Made by a program: the position numbers and the translations under genes | Shown: in pieces, positions 27,215 to 35,972 of the stretch | Layout: every line of letters begins with the position of its first letter | Position numbering within the stretch: the first letter of the stretch is position 1 | Assembly: GCA_033344815.1 (NCBI GenBank) | Contig: JAWPMR010000001.1 | Span: 2,466,136-2,530,135, forward strand | DNA from: Paracoccaceae bacterium | Lineage (GTDB): Bacteria; Pseudomonadota; Alphaproteobacteria; Rhodobacterales; Rhodobacteraceae | Direction: 5' to 3' | DNA length: 64,000 nt | Notes under the pieces: generated by a model | Database searches by the model: none | The model's input: the letters and a program-made list of their open reading frames with translations, nothing else | What the model was told of the DNA's origin: nothing

Positions 27215-28240
27215 TTATGCGGCGTGCTGGCGGTGATGCAAGCGTCGCGCTTCGAGTGTCTTTCGTTTGATCTTTTCGCGTTGTTTTAGAATGGCTTTGT
27301 CACTCCCGAAGTAGACGTCAGCAGGTGTGACGTTGTTGATGCTCTCGTGATATCGCTGATGATTGTAATGATCGACGAAGGCTTCGATTTGCGCTTCGAG
27401 GTCACCTGGCAGGAAGTAGTTTTCCAGCAAGATGCGGTTCTTCAGGGTTTGATGCCACCGCTCGATCTTGCCTTGGGTTTGCGGATGATAGGGGGCTCCG
27501 CGCGAGTGCTTCATGCCTTTGTCTTTCAACCATTCCGCCAGATCCCCGGAGACGTAGCTTGATCCGTTATCGCTGAGCAGACGTGGCTTGTGAACGACAT
27601 GGACCTGATCACAGCCAGACGCTTGCAACGCGAGGTCCAGTGTATCGGTCACGTCTTCGGCCCGCATGTTCGTGCAGAGTTTCCAGGAGACGATGTAGCG
27701 ACTGTAGTCGTCCAGAACCGTACTGAGATAGAACCAGCCCCAACCAAGGACCTTGATGTAGGTGAAGTCGGTCTGCCAAAGCTGATTGATGGCCGTGGTT
27801 TTGTCTTTGAACTCGCTGGCGGCTTTCATGACGATGAAGGCTGGGCTGGTGATCAGATCATGCGCTTTGAGCACGCGATAGACAGTGGATTCTGACACAA
27901 AGTAGCGCTCTTGATCCGTGAACGTCACTGCCAGTTCGCGCGGTGACAGCTCTGTCTCTTTCAAGGCGAAGTCGACAACCTTGCGCTTCACGTCGTCAGG
28001 CACGCGGTTCCAGACATGCTTTGGCTTGGGCGATTGGTCCTGCAGACCAGCCTCACCGCGTTGAAGATACCGGCCGTACCAGCGATAGAACGTGGTGCGC
28101 GGAATGCCGAGCTTGGCTAATGTCAGACGGGCCGACAGATGCGACCCCTCGACCAGCCGGATGATCTCAAGCTTCTCAGATGCGGGGTACCTCATTCGTG
28201 GTCGCCCCCATCTATTACCCGGCAGGTGAATGTCTTGCAT
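27215..28240 (-). CDS. tnpB: IS3-type transposase OrfB (DDE integrase), copy 1
   Basis: 341 residues. An N-terminal helix-turn-helix (LTLAKLGIPRTTFYRWYGRY) is followed by a retroviral-integrase-like core. The DDE residues are in WQTDFTYIKV, LLSDNGSSYV and KIERWHQTLK. It starts with an ATG directly after the tnpA TGA, in the same frame, rather than in the -1 frame usual for IS3 elements. It appears intact and, together with tnpA, able to mobilise the element. Confidence 0.92.
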   Translation of the reverse strand: MQDIHLPGNRWGRPRMRYPASEKLEIIRLVEGSHLSARLTLAKLGIPRTTFYRWYGRYLQRGEAGLQDQSPKPKHVWNRVPDDVKRKVVDFALKETELSPRELAVTFTDQERYFVSESTVYRVLKAHDLITSPAFIVMKAASEFKDKTTAINQLWQTDFTYIKVLGWGWFYLSTVLDDYSRYIVSWKLCTNMRAEDVTDTLDLALQASGCDQVHVVHKPRLLSDNGSSYVSGDLAEWLKDKGMKHSRGAPYHPQTQGKIERWHQTLKNRILLENYFLPGDLEAQIEAFVDHYNHQRYHESINNVTPADVYFGSDKAILKQREKIKRKTLEARRLHHRQHAA

Positions 28241-28597
28241 TCACTGAGAGGGCCCGAGCATGCTTTTTTTGAGAAGACGCAGTTCGAGCGTTTGTTCTGC
28301 CACCACCTCTTTGAGCTCCTTGGCTTCGCGGCGCAGTTCCTTGACCTCATCAGTGTTCGCAGCGCGTGCTGTGTCCCCAGCTAGCCGCTTCTTTCCGGCC
28401 TCCATGAAGTCTTTCGACCATTTGTAGTAGATGCCCTGCGATATCCCTTCACGGCGGCACAGCTCAGCAATGCTGTTTTCACCACGCAGACCATCCAACA
28501 CGATCCTGATCTTCTCTTCAGATGAATAGTGCTTGCGCGTTGCACGTTTAATATCTTTGACGATCTTCTCGCCAGGGCTCTTCGCTGTCTTTCTCAT
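28241..28597 (-). CDS. tnpA: IS3-type transposase OrfA (HTH plus leucine-zipper-like), copy 1
   Basis: 118 residues from ATG 28597. The helix-turn-helix reads NSIAELCRREGISQGIYYKW, followed by a charged coiled coil (EVKELRREAKELKEVVAEQT). It recognises the IS ends together with OrfB. It ends TGA immediately before the in-frame ATG of tnpB. Confidence 0.92.
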   Translation of the reverse strand: MRKTAKSPGEKIVKDIKRATRKHYSSEEKIRIVLDGLRGENSIAELCRREGISQGIYYKWSKDFMEAGKKRLAGDTARAANTDEVKELRREAKELKEVVAEQTLELRLLKKSMLGPSQ

Positions 28598-28683
28598 CGT
28601 CCACTCCTCGGTGGTTACGATGAGCAACAAACACTCCCTTAGCAAATAACCCTATTTGGATCCATAAGCGCTGACGTCAGACA

Positions 28684-29565
28684 CTCCGCTCTTGCGGACT
28701 TCTACAGCTACACGGGCCGCCAATCGATTGATCCTGAATTGCTGATCCGCATGCTGCTGGTAGGATCCTGCTTCGGCATCCGATCCGAGCGGAGGTTGTG
28801 CGAAGAGGTGCATCTGAACCTAGCCTATCGCTGGTTCTGCCGCCTTGATCTGACAGACCGCCTTCCAGATCATTCGACTTTTTCCAAGAACCGGCACGGT
28901 CGGTTCCGTGAGAGCGACCTGCTAAGGCATGTGTTCGAGACAACCGTGGCACGCTGCATGGAAGAAGGGCTCGTCGGTGATCAAGGTTTTGCTGTGGACG
29001 CCAGTTTGATCAGCGCCGACGTCCAGAAACAGAACTCCAGCAACCCGGAGGACTGGGCAGCACGCGACACCGATCCGACGACAGCGCCACGAGCGGTGCG
29101 CGAGGACCTGGGTACCGTTGATGACGAAGCATTTGGTACAGCCACCACCGTCAAACCCAAGGTCACCGCCCATGCTGACCCCGCCAGTCAATGGACAGCT
29201 GCACGCAAAGGTCCCGCATTCTTTGCGTTTTCTACCTATTATCTGATCGACACCGATCACAGCATTATCGTGGCTGTGGACGCCAGTCGGTCCAACAAGA
29301 CCGCTGAGGTCGGTGCTGTGCTCAAGATGCTCGATCACACGGAAGAACGTTTTCGTGTGAAGCTTGATTGGATTGCCGCCGATACGGCATATGGGTCTTC
29401 CAACAATCTGGTCTGGCTTGCACTCAAGCACTAAATCCTTCCCTTCATCCCCGTCTTCGACAAGGGCGAGCGAACCGATGGAACTTTCTCTCGATCTGAC
29501 TTCACTTGGGATGACGAGAACGACCTTTAGGTCTGTCTGGGCGGCAAAGAGATGCAGCACACTTA
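28684..29565 (+). pseudogene. IS1182-type transposase, 5'-truncated and degenerate
   Basis: The frame begins at the IS copy 1 boundary with HSALADFYSYTGRQSIDPEL, then RSERRLCEEVHLNLAYRWFC and RLPDHSTFSKNRHGRF, typical of IS1182/IS5-like transposases. An in-frame TAA at 29432-29434 is followed by recognisable sequence in the same frame (PVFDKGERTDGTFSRSDFTW) with further TAG stops. The 5' end is missing at the IS junction. A 92-bp piece of the same gene recurs at 46679-46770 with one base change I could see. Confidence 0.88.
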
Positions 29566-29949
29566 GCGGACTTATTCCGATTCCAAGCGAAACGCGCCAG
29601 ACTGGCGAGCCCGCAAGTATCAGGCGCGGAAGTCTCCAAATCAAGCTGCAAGCGCTGGCGGCACCAAAAGCGCTACAGGTGCGAGTTTTTAGCCGCTGCG
29701 GCGCAGCAGGAGAACCAGCCGTTGGTTCAAGACGCGGCGAATAAAGAGGACGCAGTTCACAGGTCACAGGTCACAGAACTTCTTGCCGTCGCGTTTCAAG
29801 CCAACGCCTCCAACGCAACTGTGCGGGTAGAATGGCCCGGTCAGACCACCAGCGGCGGAGCGGAGCGGCGTCGCACACATGGGTAAGCTAAATGCAGATG
29901 CCCTCTATTCTTGCCGAAAGTCTGCAAACAGAGGTGTGCGCAAAAAACT
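29566..29949. other. Intergenic debris after the IS1182 pseudogene
   Basis: About 380 bp without a supported gene. It holds decayed sequence continuing from the transposase, the 7-bp tandem repeat at 29757, and the 3' flank of the CTERM-protein gene. Confidence 0.5.
29757..29776. repeat. 7-bp tandem repeat TCACAGG, almost three units
   Basis: TCACAGG TCACAGG TCACAG in transposon debris. Probably slippage. Confidence 0.7.
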
Positions 29950-30603
29950 TTAGGCGCGCCTGAAGCACCGTAGCCCCAAAAGACCAAGGCCAGAAAGAAG
30001 CAGCCAAGCGGGAAGTGGTCCCGGAACCGGCGACGGCGTGGACTCGATGAACGCGAACGCCGAGGCTTCAAGCGAAAAGGACACGCTTGCGAACGGGTCG
30101 AGGTAGTCAATGGGTGTGTCAAACACATCCAGCAAATCGTCGTCGAACACGCCAAAGCAATCAAAGCCCGCAGAGCTGTAATCGGCATCGGTGCAGTCAT
30201 ACCTCCCGTTCGTGGAGGTAAAGGCCGACCGAAAGCCCAACTCGACAAACGCGTTCGAATCGTAACGCGCATCGCGGATCACCACACCATCCAAAAACTC
30301 TGTCGAGGACTGGCTCATAAGCTCGTATTCGACATAAAGCTCAAGCGCCTCACCAAGCGGGTTGGTGAAGGTTACGGTTGCGCTGTCGCTATCAGCATCC
30401 CGTCCGTTGGCGCTGTCCACGAAAGCACTGGCGCTGACCGAGGTGCGACCATCCACAATCAGATCAACCTGCTCAAAATCGGTCTCAAAGGTGGACGCAG
30501 TGATCGCGATGGACGCAAAGCCAAACGCAGAGCTGATCGTCGACGCGGCACCCGGTGACGCGGCGACGATCACTAAGGCAAGTGCATATCGTGCAGGTTG
30601 CAT
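29950..30603 (-). CDS. Secreted protein with VPLPA/PEP-CTERM-type sorting tail
   Basis: 217 residues from ATG 30603. A signal peptide (ALALVIVAASPGAAS) is followed by a beta-rich, acidic, Asp/Ser-rich middle with a possible disulfide pair (YDCTDADYSSAGFDCFG). The tail is SPVPGPLPAWLLLSGLGLLG followed by a basic end (RCFRRA). That is the three-part signal of PEP-CTERM-type proteins processed by an exosortase or a related sorting system. No sorting enzyme or polysaccharide genes are in the window. It is probably surface- or matrix-associated; function unknown. Confidence 0.8.
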   Translation of the reverse strand: MQPARYALALVIVAASPGAASTISSAFGFASIAITASTFETDFEQVDLIVDGRTSVSASAFVDSANGRDADSDSATVTFTNPLGEALELYVEYELMSQSSTEFLDGVVIRDARYDSNAFVELGFRSAFTSTNGRYDCTDADYSSAGFDCFGVFDDDLLDVFDTPIDYLDPFASVSFSLEASAFAFIESTPSPVPGPLPAWLLLSGLGLLGLRCFRRA

Positions 30604-31080
30604 CTGAAATCTCCGAAATCCGTTTCTAGCCTCGCGCGTACGGCACGCCTCTGTCAACAAGTTATGAGCCCCGGCAGAATTCCGCCGCCCTTGCGCCGAT
30701 ACGCCTCTTACCTGTCCAGGAGAAGTCGAGGAGAACGGACATTGGTGCTGATGCACCGAGCTCACAGATTGTCCCGCGTTATACTTGTCTGACCAAGCTG
30801 CGGCGAAAGCACGGTCTCGGTTTCGGGCAAATCGACGCCGGAGAATGACCAGTCTGGCGACGTTGGTTGCAGCGCAGCGACAAGCGTACGGCAACTGCAA
30901 GCGGATGCTGCGTCAGCAACATGCCCTAACATCAATGTCGGAAAAGTCCGCGTTTCCGTCACTAACAAGATGTATTTCAAACAGCTGCTTTTGAACGTGC
31001 CCAACCTATCGGTACCGGTCGATGAACCCCAATGATTGTCGGCATCCAATTCTGCAGATGTCGCCATCGGGTTTAGGACC
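30604..31080. other. Stretch without a recognisable gene
   Basis: 477 bp between the CTERM-protein gene and the deacetylase-family pseudogene. A 110-codon open frame on the minus strand (30762-31094) has no recognisable motif, overlaps the deacetylase end and is not supported. Confidence 0.5.
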
Positions 31081-32192
31081 CTACAACACACCACCCTGCT
31101 GCAACTCTGCGTGTAAGCGGGTTACCACGTCGTGATGAAAGGCGTCCGCACGTTGATCTGGTTGTTGGCCTGTAATGCGCGCATACAAAGGGTCTTCGGC
31201 AACGATTTCGGACGCTGACATTTCTTCTAGCATCGCATGACCGTAGAAGGGCACGTAAAGCTCTGAATAGCCACCTTCATGCGCGGCAACCAGTTTGCCC
31301 CCAGTCACCTCCATCACTTGCCGTGTCATCTGTTTGTAGGTTTTGGGCGAACACATCATACGGGCCAATGGGTCAAACCCAGAGGCATCGAACCCGCAAG
31401 CAATGATCACCAGATCGGCATCAAATGCCTTGAGCTTTGGAACAACCAGTCTTTCCATCGCGTCGACATAGGCCTTATGTCCGCAGCCCTGTGGCAGCGG
31501 AATGTTCATGTTGAACCCAGCCCCCGGTCCTTCGCCGACGACATCTGTGCTGCCGGTGTCATGAGGGTAACACCGATCCTGATGGATCGAGATTGTCAGC
31601 ACATCATTGCTATCGAGGAAAATCGCCTCGGTTCCATTGCCGTGGTGCACGTCCCAATCGACGACCGCAAACTTCTTCCCAAGCCCCGCCGCGCGCGCTG
31701 TTTCAATGGCAATCGCGATGTTCGCCAATAGACAGAACCCGTTTGGGAACTCCGGCAAACAATGATGCCCCGGTGGACGCGACAAAGCATATGCATTCCG
31801 CGCCTGACCGGTCTGCACCACCTCGATCGCTTTGGTCACAAGACCGGCAGACAAAGCAGCGATCTCGAACGCGCATGGTCCGAAAGGTGTGCGCGACCCG
31901 AGCTCTGCGCCACCATTGTCAGATTTTGATTTGAACGTTTCGAGATAGTCCTGCGGGTGCACGCGAGCCAAGTCTCCCATGCTGGCCCGCGGCGCATTCA
32001 TCAAGTCAAGCTCTGCAGACAGGCCAGTTACATCCATAAGGTTCTTTAGGGGGCGTTTGGTCTCTGGGGCTCCGGCAAGCCGGCCGCACCCATTGGCTGC
32101 ACCAATCCACCTACAGGTGCAAGAAGAGCATAATTACCACCGAAATGCCAAAAGCATTTCTCGCCCCAAACAAAGGCTGTTTTGTTAGTCAT
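31081..32192 (-). pseudogene. Histone-deacetylase-family (acetylpolyamine amidohydrolase-like) protein, one frameshift
   Basis: The main frame (ATG 32037) has class II deacetylase blocks: RPPGHHCLPEFPNGFC, VVDWDVHHGNGTEAIF and CGFDASGFDPL. The last two include the zinc ligands. The N-terminus of the family is in another frame: ATG 32192 gives MTNKTAFVWGEKCFWHFGGN up to GLPEPQRPNAP and a stop. Adding one C to the C4 run (complement of 32066-32069) joins the frames as GLPEPPETKRPLKNLMDV, the expected PETKRRL motif. So either a one-base deletion inactivated the gene or the read has an error. Substrates in this family are acetylated amines. Confidence 0.85.
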
Positions 32193-32213
32193 TTTGGTTT
32201 CCGTTGTTCCAGT

Positions 32214-33411
32214 TCAAACCGCTTCATGTGCAGCAAGCACACGGGCAGCAGTGCTAAGCGAACCGGAGCCGTGAGGTATGCTATGCGCGATCATGGCTGT
32301 TTCGATCGCGCCAAGCACACCCATCACCATGTGAATATTTAAATGGCCCATATGGCCGATGCGAAAATGATCTTCGACCTCATCCAAGGGAAACCCCAGA
32401 GAATTCCCAAGGGTCACCCCTGCTTCATCCTGGCACCAACGCCGGATCTTGTGGGCAACACCTGGTGCGGTATTGATCGTCGTAACACCTGATGCACGTT
32501 TCGTTGGATCTGTTATGTTCAAAGCAAGCGCACCCGCTTCTGACCAAACGTCGACTGCGGCGCAGGCGGCCCGGGAAATTGTGGCGTGCCTTGCCCAAAC
32601 GGCCTCCATCCCCTCTTCATCCAGCATCATCTGGAGCGTTTCACGTAGGGCAAACATGTGGTGGCCCGGCGGGCTACCAGACCAACGCAGATACAAAAAA
32701 CTTCGATTTGGCGCGATCAGTCCAATCCCAATACTGATCAGGATTGGCGTGGGTGCGTGCGGCATCAGCTTTTTCATTGAAGAACACAAATGATAGGCCA
32801 ATTGGGTTCATCATTCCCTTCTGTCCCGCAGACACCGCGACATCAACACCCCACGCGTCCATCTCGAACTGGTCACACCCCAGTGACGCGATGCAGTCCA
32901 CCATGAAAAGCGCAGCATGTCCCGCAGTGTCGATGGCCGCGCGCAAGGAAGGGATATCGTTTCGGACTGAGGATGACGTTTCGGATTGTACGGCTAATAC
33001 TGCTTTGATTTGACCGTCTGTGTAGGCGCGCAGAACATCCTCTAATCGCGCGGCATCAGCGTCTGATGTCATTCCATAGTCAATATACTCGACTTCGAAT
33101 TTGTGGGTGGCGGCCACTTCCCCCCATTTGTGGGCGAAAAATCCATTGCTAAGCACTACGATCTTGTCGCCCTCATTCAGTGTATTTTTGATTGCCGCTT
33201 CCCATGCCCCGTGCCCGTTCGCCAAGTAGATCGCCGCGTAGCCTTCTGTCCGGACAACTTTCTTCAGCTGTTCCAAAAGGTGATCGGTCATCTCGACCAG
33301 TTCACCTTCATAAATGTTGGCCGAAGGGCGATGCATCGCGTTCAGCACGCGTTCAGGCACAACCGTCGGTCCCGGGATGGCCATGATCGGGTGGCCTTTG
33401 TTGAGCGACAT
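32214..33411 (-). pseudogene. Class V PLP aminotransferase (serine/alanine-glyoxylate type), one frameshift
   Basis: ATG 33411 opens IMAIPGPTVVPERVLNAM. The middle has LFMVDCIASLGCDQFEMD and the PLP lysine in VSAGQKGMMNPIGLSF, then the frame stops after SKFFVSALVW. The other frame continues as FLYLRWSGSPPGHHMFALRE to the end AARVLAAHEAV at 32214. Removing one T from the T6 run (plus-strand A6 at 32695-32700) restores a single frame of about 400 residues, KSKFLYLRWSG. It uses a small oxo-acid such as glyoxylate or pyruvate as amino acceptor. It shares direction with the damaged deacetylase gene, so both decayed together or share an assembly problem. Confidence 0.87.
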
Positions 33412-33548
33412 GTCGGGATCACCTTTCTACTTACGATTTTCTGTCTAAAGCGGCTGAAAGGCTGCTGAGCCGCCCTCGTCTATGAACACAAAATCACAAA
33501 TGCATAAGTATATAAAATATAAACTTTGTTCGTATATCGCTACAAAAT

Positions 33549-33578
33549 ATATATACGCGAGCATCTGCGCTTATATAT
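33549..33578. promoter_or_regulatory. 30-bp inverted repeat upstream of the aldehyde dehydrogenase gene
   Basis: ATATATA-C-GCG and CGC-T-TATATAT (10 of 11 positions paired) surround an 8-nt centre. The very AT-rich divergent intergenic region is 33412-33640. It looks like an operator for a dimeric regulator controlling the ALDH operon, the aminotransferase operon, or both. The regulator is not identifiable. Confidence 0.55.
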
Positions 33579-33581
33579 CAG

Positions 33582-35105
33582 ATGTCACATCTCTCACAAA
33601 TTATATATTTTATACTCTTTTCAATCTGTGCTCTTTTTCGTCAAAACGCAGGAGTTGCGACAATAAAAGACGCACGCAAATTCTACATCAATGGCAGCTG
33701 GGTATCCTCAAAAGGCGGCAACGAGGCGTTTCTTGTCAATCCCTCGAAAGAGGAAGCTTTTGCCACAATCACTCTTGGCAGTTCTACAGACGCAGATGCC
33801 GCCGTCGCTGCAGCTAAGGCTGCATTCCCCGCTTGGGCGGCTACGACCAAGGCCGAACGTCTCGCTCTTTTACGCAAGGTACATGAGGTTTATCTGAGCC
33901 GGCACGCCGATATCGCAGCTGCCATGAGTGAAGAAATGGGCGCTTCCATTGATTTCGCCAACGGTATTCAAACCGGCATCGGCGCAGTGCACCTTGATGA
34001 GTATATTGATGCACTGGAAGCTTTGGAATTTGAACGTTCCCTGAATGACGGCGCGCCAAACGATCACATCATCTATGAGCCAATCGGAGTCTGCGCGCTG
34101 ATCAAGCCGTGGAACTGGCCAATGAACCAAGTGACCCGGAAAGTGGGGGCTGCTCTGGCAGCGGGCTGCACGATGATCCTGAAACCATCCGCAGAATCTC
34201 CGATGTCTTCGATGATCTTTGCAGGAATTCTGCACGAAGCAGGCGCTCCAGCCGGGGTGTTCAATCTGGTGAATGGGGATGGGCTGAGTGTCGGCACGCA
34301 GCTTTCTGGTCATCCCGATGTGGATTTCGTATCTTTCACCGGCTCGACACGGGCCGGCACCGCCATCACGAAAAACGCTGCTAATACAGTGAAGTGTGTG
34401 TCGCTGGAACTTGGCGGCAAAGGCGCAAACATCGTGTTCGCCGATGCAGACAAAGACGCGGTCCGCCGTAGCGCGTTGCACTGTTTCAACAATACCGGAC
34501 AATCATGCAATGCACCGACGCGCATGCTTGTTGAGCGATCGCGCTATGACGAAGCCGTCGCACAAGCCGTTGCGATCGCCGAAGAACAAGGTGTGGATAC
34601 CGCCGCCAAATCAGGCGATCATATTGGGCCTTTGGTCAACAAAGCCCAGTTCGACAAAGTTCAGGCGATGATCGAAACCGGTATTCGGGAAGGTGCCCGT
34701 CTTGTGACCGACGGTACAGGACGTCCTCAGGACATGAACCGAGGATATTTCGTACGCCCCACCATCTTTGCGGACGTGAACAACGACATGGACGTGATGC
34801 AGGAAGAAATCTTCGGACCCGTCTTGTGCGTCATGCCGTTTGACAGTGAGGGAGAAGCCATCGAGATCGCCAATGATACGCTTTGCGGTCTAACAAATTA
34901 CGTACAGACCACAAACCCAGATCGCGACAATCGCGTCGCGCGCGCCTTGAAATCAGGACTGGTTGAAATGAACGGCAACTTCTGCTCCAAAGGCGCGCCA
35001 TTTGGTGGCTTCAAACAGTCAGGGACAGGACGTGAAGGCAGTTTTTGGGGTCTCGAAGAGTTTCTCGAAGTCAAAGCTGTAGGTGGATGGTTTCCCGAGA
35101 CCTAA
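33582..35105 (+). CDS. Aldehyde dehydrogenase family protein (start uncertain)
   Basis: An NAD(P)-dependent aldehyde dehydrogenase: IKPWNWPMNQVTRKVGAALA, VSFTGSTRAGTAI, the glutamate in VSLELGGKGANIVF and the catalytic Cys in NNTGQSCNAPTR. The family homology starts at KDARKFYINGSWV. The only in-frame ATG/GTG/TTG upstream of that is ATG 33582, which adds 27 hydrophobic residues and lies 4 bp after an operator-like palindrome. An AGGAG site at 33650-33654 is 8 nt before an in-frame ATA (33663), so a non-standard ATA start or a lost start codon is possible. It begins the ALDH-hpaH-hpaI row. Confidence 0.88.
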   Translation: MSHLSQIIYFILFSICALFRQNAGVATIKDARKFYINGSWVSSKGGNEAFLVNPSKEEAFATITLGSSTDADAAVAAAKAAFPAWAATTKAERLALLRKVHEVYLSRHADIAAAMSEEMGASIDFANGIQTGIGAVHLDEYIDALEALEFERSLNDGAPNDHIIYEPIGVCALIKPWNWPMNQVTRKVGAALAAGCTMILKPSAESPMSSMIFAGILHEAGAPAGVFNLVNGDGLSVGTQLSGHPDVDFVSFTGSTRAGTAITKNAANTVKCVSLELGGKGANIVFADADKDAVRRSALHCFNNTGQSCNAPTRMLVERSRYDEAVAQAVAIAEEQGVDTAAKSGDHIGPLVNKAQFDKVQAMIETGIREGARLVTDGTGRPQDMNRGYFVRPTIFADVNNDMDVMQEEIFGPVLCVMPFDSEGEAIEIANDTLCGLTNYVQTTNPDRDNRVARALKSGLVEMNGNFCSKGAPFGGFKQSGTGREGSFWGLEEFLEVKAVGGWFPET

Positions 35106-35156
35106 TTAGAAAGGGTGCGCGGAAACGCGCATTCCAAAGGCAATTTGGGAAATGAC

Positions 35157-35972
35157 ATGACCCTGACCAACGACCAGGTCACACAGCTTGCGTCTGCCTA
35201 CGATGACGCCGAACGCACGCGTCAGGTTGTCCGAGCGCCAAGCGTCCAATACCTGAACTTCTCGATGCATGACGCCTACAAAGTGCAATCGGCTTGGGTG
35301 CAACAACGCTTAGCACGTGGGGAACGGGTCATTGGTCACAAGATAGGCCTCACAAGTCGCGCCATGCAGCTGGCTGTTAGCATCGACATTCCAGACTACG
35401 GCGTTCTGACCGATACTATGGTGATCGATGACGGTGCCGTCATTGCGCCTAATCGCTTTATCTTCCCACGCTTCGAGGTCGGACTTGGCTTCAAGCTGAA
35501 ATCCGCGTTGTCAGGACCTGATGTCACCATTCTTGACGTTCTAGATGCGACCGAATGGGTGATCCCAGCAATCGAAGTGATCGATTGTCGCGCGCATCTC
35601 AACGACCCGGACACCGGTGCTCCTCTCAAGGTTATGGACTCAATCGCAGACAATGCGGCCAATGCCGGGATCATTTGGGGCGGCACTCCAGTCCGTCCCG
35701 ATGAGATTGATCTTCGGATGGTGCCTGGCATCCTGTATCGCAACGGCAAGATCGAAGAAACCGGCGTGTCTGCTGGCGTTCTCGGGCACCCGGCTAACGG
35801 CGTCGTTTGGTTGACCCGCGAATTGCACAAACTGGGCGCATCACTGAAGGCTGGTGAGTTTGTCTTGGGTGGCAGCTTTACCCGACCAGTTGCAGGCGCC
35901 CCTGGTGACACAATCCAATGCGACTTTGGCACGCTTGGCCAGATCACCTACTCCATTGGGAAGGAATCCTGA
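35157..35972 (+). CDS. HpaH-like 2-oxo-hept-4-ene-1,7-dioate hydratase, altered metal site
   Basis: 271 residues from ATG 35157. The family hydrates 2-oxo-alkenoates in the homoprotocatechuate pathway; it belongs to the FAH fold. Blocks seen are GHKIGLTSRAMQ, IPAIEVIDCRA, MDSIADNAANAGIIWGG, ETGVSAGVLGHPANGV and LGGSFTRPVAG. The metal motif ExE of the family reads FEVGLGF: residue 109 is Gly (GGA) where a ligand Glu is expected. The first Glu (107) and the later one in IPAIEV are kept. The protein may be impaired. Its stop overlaps hpaI by one base (TGATG). Confidence 0.82.
   Translation: MTLTNDQVTQLASAYDDAERTRQVVRAPSVQYLNFSMHDAYKVQSAWVQQRLARGERVIGHKIGLTSRAMQLAVSIDIPDYGVLTDTMVIDDGAVIAPNRFIFPRFEVGLGFKLKSALSGPDVTILDVLDATEWVIPAIEVIDCRAHLNDPDTGAPLKVMDSIADNAANAGIIWGGTPVRPDEIDLRMVPGILYRNGKIEETGVSAGVLGHPANGVVWLTRELHKLGASLKAGEFVLGGSFTRPVAGAPGDTIQCDFGTLGQITYSIGKES

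Larger units (their letters stand above)
27141..28683 (-). mobile_element. IS3-family-type insertion sequence, copy 1 (1543 bp, complete)
   Basis: The ends are imperfect inverted repeats: TGTCCGTCGTCAGGGTTTTT on the left and TGTCTGACGTCAGCGCTTAT, read inward, on the right. It carries tnpA and tnpB on the minus strand. Copy 2 at 61417-62959 has the same length in opposite orientation. The only base difference I noticed is a synonymous C/T in tnpA (28373 here, 61728 there). The limits were set by where the two copies stop matching. No short target duplication is evident. Its right end abuts, and apparently truncates, an IS1182-type transposase. Confidence 0.9.

Noticed and set aside
28922-29767. 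A 281-codon minus-strand frame over the IS1182 pseudogene
   Set aside because: The plus strand carries the recognisable transposase; the minus frame is its complement.
30762-31094. A 110-codon open frame on the minus strand
   Set aside because: No motif, low complexity of hits by eye, overlaps the end of the deacetylase-family gene, and no ribosome binding site.
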